A stretch of DNA of 64,000 nt from Apoderus coryli. Its lineage: Eukaryota > Arthropoda > Insecta > Coleoptera > Attelabidae. A model generated the notes under the pieces. It worked only from the letters and a program-made list of their open reading frames with translations. It was not told where the DNA came from and did not search any database. Made by a program: the position numbers and the translations under genes. Below are positions 26,401-38,400 of the stretch, in pieces (within the stretch, counting starts at the first letter, position 1; each line of letters opens with the position of its first letter). Location of the stretch: assembly GCA_911728435.2 (NCBI GenBank), contig OU452199.1, forward strand, positions 682,001 through 746,000, in the 5' to 3' direction.

Positions 26401-29400
26401 GTCAATACATTTAAGTACTTTGACTCTCTTGTTAATAACGCGTGGGATTGCGATGAGGAAATTAAAGTACGAATTGGCATGGCTAAGACAACATTTCGAA
26501 GGCTTCAGAATATCCTACTACAACAACGTCTACCGTTAGACCTCCGACTGAGGGTGATCAGGTGCTATGTGTGGCCCGTTCTGTTATATGGAGCAGAAAC
26601 CTGGTCAATAAAATTGAGGTCAATAAATCGCATTGAAGCTTTTGAGATGTGGACTCTTCGCAGGCTACTCAAGATCTCATACATAGAACACATTTCAAAC
26701 GAAGAAGTGCTGCGAAGAGCAGGGGTCGAAAGACAACTGTTGGATATAGTAAAGTCCCGAAAAGTGTCTTATCTGGGGCACATCCTAAGAGGGCCGCGCT
26801 ACGCCATTCCGAAGCTCATCCTTCAGGGCAAAATGGAGGACAGAAGAGGACCAGGCCGAAAACAGCATCCATGGCTCCGGAACATCAGGGATTGGTGCGA
26901 CATACCTGACGCGGCAACCATCTTTCGTCGAGCGGAAGACGGCACCCTTGTGATTGATTGAGGAGAATGTAAAAATGATCCCCAACGTGCAAGTCTGCAT
27001 ATGGGACCAGAAGAAGAAGAAGAAGGCATTTCGATGTTCAAAAGTGAGACCACACTGTATTTAAAACATGTCATTCTTCGAACAAGAAAACACGGTCCAT
27101 CTGTTTCTAAAAGTTGAGCAAAGAAAAGAGACAAAAATTCTATATTTTTGTTATTCATGTACCTACTTGTAGATGTATTTATTCCTCTTCGTAAAACGGG
27201 CTCGTTTTATGGCATTATTCATCACTTCGGCGAGAACTTAAAAAGACTTCACAAAACCCCACAAAAAAAAGTCTGGAACGCTTAAATCGGGCGATCTTGC
27301 GGGCCACTGCAAATCGCCAAAACAAGATATGAGGCGACCCGGGAACGCTGCCTTCAGAATATCGGTTGTGGCTCGCGTCCTGTTCGAACCACATGTCCTT
27401 TAGTCCTAATTCGTCCAATTGCGCCAGAAAAAAACTCGGTCAACATGGCCGTATAGCGCGAACCGTCCACTGTTGTCGTTGCCCGATGACTCGTGATGAT
27501 GCAGTCACTTTGAGCGGGTGAAATGGCTCCTCGTGCATCACTCGTGGATTTTGTTTTTGTCTTACTTATTGAATGACCTAATTTCGATATACGTATAATT
27601 TCAGTTGGCTCTATTAATGAAAATGAAAGTCTAAAATGAACTGTTTTCGAGCTACGCCAATTTGTCTTGTTACTAATTGAAGGAACCTCGTAGAAAATTT
27701 CTATTAATGTATTGTAGTTGCACGCGAATAGATGTAATAGAAACTGACACATTTTTTTGTTGTACCTATCAACATTATTATTGCACGCTGTCTTTTGATG
27801 AACTTCTTTGTTGTTCCAGTTTTGTATGAAAAAAAACTTTTTTGTATATAATTTTTCTTAACACATGACTGTCACTTATACAAGGTGGCCGTTTCAAGTG
27901 ATACATACCACTATTGCTATCTCAGAAACATTAAGAGGCACGAGATCGGTTAAATTAGAGAAAAGTTGCGTTTTTTGATCCTTATTCTATTAGATTTTGT
28001 CGAATAGTTTTAATAGTTATTTATTATACAAGGAAAAAAAGTACTAGATTTTAGCTCGAGGTCGAGCTAAAATCTAACTTTTTTCCCGTGTATGATACAC
28101 TATTTTTTTCTGAGACGGAAAAAACTTCGATTTAATATTGAAAAAAGTCAGAAAATTACCCAAGTGAAATTTGAAGTTTTAAAAACCTTTCAGTAATCAA
28201 ATATCTGTCAATTTCATTCTGTGATTTAATTTAAAAATTGCGAACACTCCACCAGAGTCAGTAGAAACAGCAAAAGTAGCGTCACAAATTATTGCCAGTT
28301 TTGATATATAAAGAAAATGTAACTTTTGCATAATAAAATTTCCTAAAATTAAATATCTACCGTTACTTATGTGTCGGGAAAAAAATACTCACTTTTTTCC
28401 CGGGGATAAAAAGTGACATTTTATTACCTGTCAAGAGAGTAAATATGTCAAACTTTTTTCCCGTCACAGAAAAAAAACTATTTATTTCTGGGATACGGTT
28501 TAAAGTAGAAAGTTGTTTAGGTTAAATTTCTCTACAAGATGCTGCCTTTAGATTTAACCTCTGACGTTTCGTCTTTAAGCAACTACCATCAACTTTGTTT
28601 TTTTAAATACGGACCTGAATCTTTCATTTTCTTTTCTTAAAGCGGTTGTAATTCTTTTTAAAATAAGATATCAGTCAGGCATGTCTTGTCGACGTTTTGA
28701 TATGAATATAACTATCATCATCCTTAGTACCGACCTGACTTATTTCTTTGTTCATTTAAATCACAGTATTTCTTACTGAATATGTTATCTACCTCTCGTT
28801 GTTACCAACGTAAAGTAATAAAAAATTGTTAGAACTACACCTACATATTTTAAAAATAATGTACCGAATATTAATACATCTAAAAACCAGTGGCGTAGCC
28901 AGCCTTATGGGGCGAGGAGGGCTTTCTAAAAAAAAATATAAAATTTTCAAAAAAGTCAGTAGCGTACATTTTTTTGTCATTTTTATTCGTGACACTCTCC
29001 CCCGGGGCGCCACTGGAAGTTATAATTAACATTTAATTAATGCTAACTGAGCGTCTTATTAAGCTTACATCACCAGCGAATTTCAAGAAAATCGGTTAAC
29101 GTATCTTTGAGATATTGATAAAAAAAGGTTTTTTGAAATAAACTTTGACACCCTGTATTTTGAAAACCATGCACTTCCGGACATCAGTCTCTTATCTCAA
29201 ACTGTTTGTCTATGGTTCCTCAATATGTCCCATAAGTTTTTTACATTTGAGAGGGGACACCCTGTATAAGGGGGCGCATTATTATTAAAAATACGGTATT
29301 TTTTTATTATAAAATATATTAAAAAAAAAAGAAATAGGGAAAATAGTCAAATTAACAAAAATAAGTAGGTTTTATAACAATAAAATATACGCACAAAGAA

Positions 29401-32400
29401 GCAAACGCCCCCTGCTCCCCACCTGGCTACGCCACTGCTAAAAACTATTAAAGCAAAATAATTAAATGTAAAAAATGCAAGAAAAAAGCCTTTTAAAATG
29501 TTAAAAATATTTCCAATTTAAAATTCAACACATTTCCAAGTCCGTACTTGAAAAAAAAAATATGTTGGTAGTTATTTTCATAACAAAAAGAGAATAACAA
29601 ACGCTTTAGGAAAAGGAAATTAAAGATGCATGTCCGTATTTAAAAAACAAAGTTGATGGTCGTTGCCGAAAGACGAAACGTCGGAGTTTAAATTTTAAGT
29701 CAGCATCTTGTAGAGAAATTTAACCTAACTATTCGACAAAATCTAATTCGGCGTTTTTCACAAATCACCCTGTATCTCAGCAACTAAGAAGAATTTGACA
29801 ATATGGTAAACGGATCCTGAATAAGGATGAAAAAACGCAACTTTTCTCTGATTTAATCGACCTCGTACCTCTTAAGGTTTCTGAGATATAGCAATCGTGG
29901 TATCACTTAAAACGGGCACCCTCACACAAACTAACACTAACCACTGGCTAAACTTAAAACACACTTAACAAACATAAATATGCACAAACTACAAGAAATA
30001 GTCCATATTGGAGGAGAACACACACCACATATACAGGGTGTCAGTAAAGTAACGGACACCCCGTATATTTATTTTAAATTTACTATTTGCCAAATATGTT
30101 TGAAGTATTTTATTCATCATAAGCGGTCACTCGATTATCTATAAGTTTTACGCGTCATTAGTTTTACGAATTACCTTATTTAAACAATTTTTCAATACTA
30201 AATCCACTAACCCATCAGCCTTTCGCCCTTTAAAATTAAGGCTGGCGTTGGATGTCCATTTTTTTTTAGATCCGCTTTTTACTCCAAACTTAGAGTACTA
30301 AAAACAAGTTTTTTTTTTGTTGAAATCTCGAACCCTGATCAATCGTCTGCCGTGGAATAAATACAAACAATGAATAGCAGCAGCCTTTTATTGGGTAATA
30401 TCGTCATATTGCCTGCGTTAAACGTCCTTTCATTGAGGCGATGTTGGCTGAAATTAGCAGATTCATTCCTATATCATAAACTGCTTCTATACACATTTTC
30501 CAATTGTATTTCAGAAAGCGTCAATTGTATTTCAGAAAAGGTTAAATGTATTTCATAATAAAAAATTCTAGCACTTGCATTGACCATATCTTTTTTAAAA
30601 GCTCATACATCGGCAACGAACTTCTTAAACCAGTAGTACTACACTCCAAAATTACGGATCATTTCCCAACCTTGCTTCAAATTAGTAATATAAAAACTAT
30701 AAAAAATTCTTTTAATAAATTCTATAGCAAACAATATATTAATTATGACAAATTAAGAGATCATTTAGAACGCGAAAATTTTGATTTTATGTATACATCA
30801 GAAGATCCTGAAATATGTACACAGATGTTTATCAACATAATTAGTGGTTACTCAAAATTATGCCCTAAAACCGTCAGAATAAAATCTAGTAAAGTAAAGA
30901 AAAAACCATGGATTACACAAGGTCTAATTAATTCTATGAGCATCCGAGATCAGTTGTATAAAAAATATAAACGCACCAAAAATCTTACAGATTTCAATGA
31001 ATATAAAACATATCGAAATCAAATTACGAACATAATTAACGAACTAAAAAATAACTATTACTCCAATGTTATAAATGAAAATAAGGGAAATGCTAAAAAG
31101 TTATGGCAATCACTCAAAGAATATTCGAATCAAAATAAAAATAATGCAACACATACAATTAATGAAATTTTAGATGCTGAAGGGCGACCAACAACGGATC
31201 AACGAAATATTGCAGAAATATTTAACAAATATTACACAACGATCGGTGAAACGCTTGCTCATACAATATTAACAAATAATAAAAATTTGCTCCAGGAATG
31301 TGAACCAGAATCTCTTAACGCGAACACTTTATTTCTTAACCCTGTAGATGAGATTGAAGTAAAGAACATTATAAATAGCTTAAAAAACGAATCTTCATCT
31401 GGTTTTGATAACTTCACTTCTTTTTTCTTAAAACAAATATCAAGTTTTATCTCTAAGCCATTATGCTATATAATAAATCAAATTTTCTCAACAGGGATCT
31501 GTCCGAATCATTTTAAACTAGCAATTCTTACCCCCGTTTACAAAAAGGGTGAAAAAAACAAAGTCGAGAACTATAGGCCAATAAGTATTATTTCAAATAT
31601 AACAAAAATTTTCGAAAAAGCTTTTAAAAGTAGACTTGTTTCTTTTGTGGGAAAACATAGGATATTGTCACACCAGCAATATGGTTTTACTTCTGACAAA
31701 TCGACAAATGATGCAATGTCCAAACTAGTTGAAAATGTATATCGATGTATGGATGAAAGCAAGCCATGCGCTGGAGTATTTATAGACCTCGCAAAAGCAT
31801 TTGATACGGTTTGCCATCGCAAGCTTTTAACCAAACTAAATGCAGTGGGAATAAGAGGTAAAGCGCACACACTAATTAAAAATTATTTATGCGACAGACG
31901 TCAAATTGTGAAACTCCAGTCCACTTATAGCAGCTCCCGAGCGATATCTTACGGGGTCCCACAGGGTACAGTTCTTGGTCCAATCCTGTTTTTAATTTAC
32001 ATAAATGAACTTTTCTCAATAAACTGTGAAGGGCAAATAATTTCTTTTGCTGATGATACAGTTCTGTTAGTGGAAGCAGATAACTGGAATGAAATTGAAA
32101 ATAAAATAGAGACCGATCTGAATAAAATAATTTGTTGGTTCGACAATAACCTACTCACAATAAACATGGACAAAACCTACTATGTTCCCTTCTCGCATTA
32201 TAAGGATCGATTACCACAGAACAAAGTAATAGATATTTTTTTGCCCTTTCGAAACCGTACTTGGTCGCTACATAGTGCTACTCATGTCAAATACCTGGGA
32301 ATCATGATTGACTGCAGTTTGCGATGGGATATCCAAGTACAATATTTGGTAAAAAAAATTCGTTCTCTGATATATCTTTTTAAATTACTTAAAAAAATTT

Positions 32401-35400
32401 TAGATAAAGATAAATTAGTGGCTGTGTATTTTGCCCTGGTCCAATCTCTCTTAGTGTATGGAATTATTGCATGGGGTGGAGCATACTCAACAACTTTACA
32501 ACCTCTAGAAATAGTACAAAAGAGAATTCTAAAACTAATATTCAATCTTAATATACGCCATCCGTCTGAATCAATCTTCACCCAATCTCGAATTTTAACG
32601 ACCAAAAATCTTTTCTATAAAGCAGCTTTACTTCTACTAATTAAAGATAAAAGACTAGTAAATACGAACACACATCGACATCCAACGCGGTTCAGACTAA
32701 ATGAAAACCTAATTCTTCCCAAAACTAAATTACAGATAGGACAGAGATGTTTCGCGTATGTCGGTAAGCAAATTTATAACAAACTGCCTCTGGATTTAAA
32801 AGAGAAAACCTCTTATAAATCATTTAAAAAAATCTTTTCAAATTGGCTTATAGAAAATACATTTGACTCTTTCTGAAAAACATGCAACTATTCTGAAATA
32901 CATTTGACGCATTCTGAAATACATTTAACTAGTCTGAAATACATTTGCCGCTTTCTGAAATACATTTAACTAGTCTGAAATACATTTGACTCTTTCTGAA
33001 AAACATGCAACTATTCTGAAATACATTTGACGCATTCTGAAATACATTTAACTAGTCTGAAATACATTTGACGCATTCTGAAATACATTTAACTATTCTG
33101 AAATATATTTGACGCTTTCTGAAATACATTTAACTAGTCTGAAATACATTTGACGATTTCTGAAATATATTTAACTATTCAGAAATACATTTGACGCTTA
33201 CTGAAATACACTTAACTAGTCTGAAATACATTTGACGATTTCTGACATACATTTAACTATTCTGAAATACATTTGACGCTTTCTGAAATACATTTAACTA
33301 GTCTGAAATACATTTGACGATTTCTGAAATATATTTAACTATTCTGAAATACATTTGACGCTTTCTGAAATACATTTCACTAGCCTGAAATACATTTGAC
33401 GATTTCTGACATACATTTAACTATTCTGAAATACATTTGACGCTTTCTGAAATACAATTGGAAAAGGTAGATATTAAAGACACTTTTTAACGACTCAGTT
33501 GGAGCGACGCAAACTCTCGTTTAACTTCCACGAACTATCCGCTCTATCTCTCCGTGATTCTCGAAGACAATTCCTCTCTCCAAAGGCGATAGCTACTAAA
33601 TACTGATTTAATTTAATTAAAACACTTCATTTACCTACGCATTAACACTTAAAGTTGCTACTGAAGTTGTGGTGATGGAAACACAAAGCTTTTTCAATTA
33701 TTTATAGGTGATGGGTAAATCGATAAGGAATATCTCCACGATTATCAATCTTATAAGTTAAAGCCTATTTCTTACAAATTAGGATTTGCGTATGTCGGCG
33801 GTGCTTGCGTAGTGAACAAGAGACTAGAGAAAGTTAATTCAGTGGCCATCATTGAAGACACTGGCGGTTTCAGTGGCATTATTGTCGCAGCACATGAAGT
33901 CGGTCATCTGTAAGTAGTCACTGAAATTATGAACCACTCAAGGTTTAAAGGAAAATTTGCTATTTTAGATTAGGTGCCGTTCATGATGGCAGTCCTCCAC
34001 CTTCGTACCTTGGTGGGCCTGGTGCTGAGAAATGCCAATGGACTGACGGTTTTATTATGTCAGATTTAAGACACACCGAAAGGGGCTTCAGATGGTCATC
34101 GTGTAGCGTCTCCAGTTTCCATCATTTCTTGAAGTAAGTATCGTTATACGGTTTATAATTGTTGTTATTAATTTGATTTGTCTTTAGTGGAGATACTGCG
34201 ACATGTCTTTATAATGCACCACATGAAGACGAAAGTCTGCCGAGAGTCTTGCCAGGAAAATTGTTAACGTTGGATGCCCAATGTAGACGCGATCGTGGGA
34301 CAAGTGCATGTTTTGTAAGTCTTAAACATAAACCATTTAATTGTCATTGTTCTAATGTATTAGAGATGGAAACTCAAAAATCATCAACAATATTTTTGTG
34401 TTACTATTAAACAGAAATTGCTAAACTGATTCAGACCATCGTGTTAGCCAGAAACCTATTGTTCAATGCTATGAACCTCCGAATTGTTTATCTGGTAACA
34501 CATCAAACACTTTGATACTTTCCCTGAGTCTACAAATGATCAGTCGCCCTGCCGTCACACAGTGGGGTATTTAAGCAATCTGGCCGGCCATAAATCGATT
34601 TCGTAAACTTTATCGCAGGTAGAAAATACGTGTATTTTATAAGCAGGGATAGTTTAGGCATATAATAAACCCCTTCTCCACCTTATAGCACACTGTTCAC
34701 AATCGTACGATCAGTTGAAATTCGGCTATCCTTAGCAGACATATTAATTTCTGCCGTAGTTAGCAGATGTGTAGTTAAAAAGTGTTGTGATTTGTATTGT
34801 TTATTTAGACTTAAAAAATAATAAATTATGGATTGTGGAGAACCAGGTAAGTGTGTCTAGTTTTCACAAATCTTTGTTATATAATGCATTTTAGTAATTT
34901 TAAAATTAGCTTTTTCTATTGATAGTTTGTTTTCATGCTTTTTTTTTCAATCTAGTTTTACTTTGTAGGAACAAAGTTGTACTTCCGGATATTTCCCGGA
35001 ATCGATATCAGTTTGTTTTGAAAGTTTAGGCTTTGTTCTTCAAAAAATGTAATTTTTTTTGCGAAAAAATGCGATTTTGTAAATTATTGCTATTTAAAGC
35101 AAATAACTACATGTAAAATCGATAAAATAACTACTGGTATTAATTATTTCCTTTTTCCGTTCTTAATCGTTGTTTTTTTTTTCAGGGCCGTCAAATGTAC
35201 GAGTACTGACTAGAAAACATTTATTTTCTATTATGCAGCGACAAAATTTGAATACCATGAACGAAAAGTTGGAATTTCTAGAAAACCAACTTCTCGAATC
35301 GGAAGATTTTTCAACGGAGCAAATTAGTACACTAAAGCACGATTTGTCACATTTTAAGTCAGAAGTAAAGAGCAGGTGATCTAAAGCGTTAAGAAAAGAA

Positions 35401-38400
35401 GAATACTTCTTAAAGGAAAATAACGAATGGCTCCAAGGAACATTTCATATTCCAAAAGTTGTAAAGAGACCCGGTCGACCCGCAAAGTTGTTTGAGGCAT
35501 CAAGTGAGAGGACTAAAAGAAGAAAAACCGAAGGGCTTCGCAAAACAACTAACTTAGAGGTGCTCACTTACGCGACGCAGTCTAAGCTAGTAGAAAGTGG
35601 CAAAAGAGATGCTTCCTTAGTTCTAAAAGAAATTACAAGTACCCCAAAACGAGCAACAAAATATAAGAAAGCTTTTTCTCGTACTCAGTTAGAAAGTGTC
35701 AGCTCTTAATTGTCGCCGAAGCAGGCTATTGCCATGTTTGTTGAAGCAGGACTTTCCAGGAGGCAGTACGAAATAATAAGAAGCACTCAGAAAAAGTTAT
35801 TTCCTTGTTATAGTCTTCTACAAAAAGCTAAACTAGAGTGCTACCCTGATAAGGCAGCATACTTAGTAACCGAAACTTGCGCTGAAGTAAAACTGCAAAG
35901 CTTAATGGACCATACCGCTACTCGATTATTGACCCATTTAGAAGAAGGTTTAAAACTGCATACCGAAAGAAGCGATACGTTTGTTTTGATGTGCAAGTGG
36001 GGTTGTGATGGAGCACAACAAGTTCAATTCAAACAAAGATTTGGTAACGATGCTGCTTCTGACGCCAACTTATTTCAAAGTTCTTTTGTACCCCTTCAGC
36101 TAAAAAGGTCCAAAAGCAATGAGGTTATATGGCAGAATCCTACTCCGTCATCTCCCCGTTATTGCCGCCCCATACGAATTAGGTTTGTTAAAGAAACCAC
36201 AGATATAACAATGCAAGAAATAGATTACGTGAAAGCTGCCATAAATAATTTACAACAGACAAAAGTCACGATAGATAATAACTGTTACAGTGTTGACTAT
36301 AGTATGATGTTCACCATGGTTGACGGAAAAGTCTGCAATGCTGCCACAAATACTACATCAACAATGAGATGCTATATCTGTGGTTTAACATCCAAAGATT
36401 TTAATAATTTAAACGTAAAAAGAGACGCTAATCCAAAGGCACTAAACTTCGGATTGTCTATTTTACATACGCGAATCCGATTTTTTGAAACAATTTTACA
36501 TTTATCCTACAAGTTACATATAAAAAAGTGGCAACTGAGGACAGACACAGAAAAAGTTGCAGTGAAGCAGAGAAAAATACAAATACAGGATGATTTTCGA
36601 CGAAAACTGGGCTTAATAGTAGATGTATCTAAACCTGGATTTGGAACACAAACGATGGCAATACCAGTCGAAGATTTTTTGAGAACCACGAATTGTCGGC
36701 AGAAATTACTGGGATTGACAAGCACTTTATATACAGATTAAAAATAATTTTAGAAGTATTATCGTGTGGACATAAAATTAACATAGAAAAATTTTCGGAT
36801 TATGCAAAGGAAACTGCAGAAATCTAGATCCAGCTCTTCCCGTGGCATCCAATGACTTCCACTATGCACAAAATATTAATTCATGGCCCAATGGTTATCG
36901 AAAATGCGCTGCTTCCGATAGGTCAATTATCTGAGGAGGCATCAGAAGCACGTAATAGGCATTTCAGGATCTATCGCCAAAATTTTGCAAGAAAGTTTTC
37001 AAGAGAATCTTGCAATTTGGATGTGTTGAATAGGCTGTTGCTTACTTCCGATCCTATTATAACTGGAATGAGACCAATACCTAAAAAGCATAGTAAACCG
37101 TTTTCCAAAGAAACACTAACTTTGTTACTTTCGGCTTCACCTAATGTGCAAACAGAGTCGCAGTCGGAATCTTCAACGGATGATGAAGAACAGACTGCTG
37201 ATTCAGACGAGGAAGGATGGGATTCATCCAGTTAAAACATTTTTTTATTCGAATTTTTTTATAAGATGTTTGTAAAATTAATAATAAAGTTACCCAAATG
37301 TAGATTACTAGTGGACACACTGTACATACGTGTCTATTTTTTTGGTTTTACTATAAATTATACTTACAAATATCCTAAATTTACTCAATTCTTCCTGAAG
37401 TATAACTTATTTGATTTATATATTTTTGGCCGCCCAGATTGCTCAAATACCCCACTGTGCGTCATTCCCAGACCATTCCGAACGCTAGTACAAGCTCAAT
37501 TTTTAAGTGAACTTGGGTCTTCAAGTGCCTGAGTTTGCCAATATAGTTTCTTAGTCTGGTGTTTCCACTAGATTTCTCTACACTTTACAAGTCGATTCAA
37601 AAGGTGTTGATGTTTTTAAGAAGCTCTCTTTACGTTCTTTTTTACCTCAAACATTTTTCAAATGTATTGCCCACTTCTTCGGAAAACAGCACAGAAAACT
37701 CGACACTACTATAATAATTGCAAAAAACCTAAGAAAGAATTAATAATTTTGTGCATTCCTAGGGGTTGTAATTTTTGAATTTAATTTTTAGAAAGACGAT
37801 AGAGTTTGCGCTCAATTGTTCTGCTTCGACGCTGGCAGCGGCTACTGTGTAGCTTATAGACCGGCAGCTGAGGGATCGCCTTGTGGAGACGGTCAGGTAA
37901 AAAAACTCCTAATAGTTTTATGTATTAATAATTTTATTTGTTTGGGTTTTTTGTTGACAGTACTGTTTAAATGGCCGCTGTGTGGCTGAACACGAAAATA
38001 TCATCCCAGACTATTCACAAAACACACCATCATATATACGACCGGGTAGTGGAAGTCCTGGACGACCTTTGTAAGTATAGAAATGCACACATTATTAGAG
38101 AAACTAACAAATTAAACCATAGTGTTGTTGCTAAAATTTTGCTAGAGCTCTTAGCGTATGTCTAATCCCCCTTATGAGTCATTTATCATGGCTCCTACGA
38201 TATGTGTTCAAGCATCATATTCTTGCATTCCTCAACTAGTGAGGAGCGTCTAAATCCCTTAAAGTTAGACAAAGAAATCTAGCACCAACAAATTTTAGCA
38301 GAATCACTTTTACTTTACTAATACACACACTTTGCTTTATGTAAACGTTATCCCAATACAAACGCAAGATTTAAAAATAGGATTAAATTGGTGGAGCGAA

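Larger units (their letters stand above)
30496..33465. mobile_element. Foldback-like unit: RT element flanked by inverted minisatellite arms
   Basis: The left arm (30496-30556) reads TTTTCCAATTGTATTTCAGA and onwards. It is the exact complement, over 27 bp, of the right terminus ending TTCTGAAATACAATTGGAAA (33439-33465). Between them lie a long RT reading frame and a 0.6-kb minisatellite. Drosophila foldback elements also have inverted arms of short subrepeats, but relation to them is only an analogy. Confidence 0.7.
34558..37459 (+). mobile_element. Transib (RAG1-related) DNA transposon, nearly complete but inactivated
   Basis: Terminal inverted repeats start CACAGTGGGGTATTT at the left and, reversed, CACAGTGGGGTATTTGAGC at the right. 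They agree at about 32 of 36 positions. A 5-bp duplication CGTCA flanks both sides (34553-34557, 37460-37464), the length known for Transib and RAG transposition. Inside is a Transib-type transposase gene. The element occupies metalloproteinase intron 8, on the same strand as the gene. Confidence 0.93.

Noticed and set aside
32850..33465. Minisatellite as a translated repeat domain of the RT protein
   Set aside because: Each 21-bp unit brings a TGA in the RT frame, so it cannot extend the protein.
33707..33782. Start of metalloproteinase exon 6 at the AG before 33707
   Set aside because: That start puts a TAA in the zinc-site frame; the AG at 33782 gives exact phase and the expected GTAGFAYVGG join.
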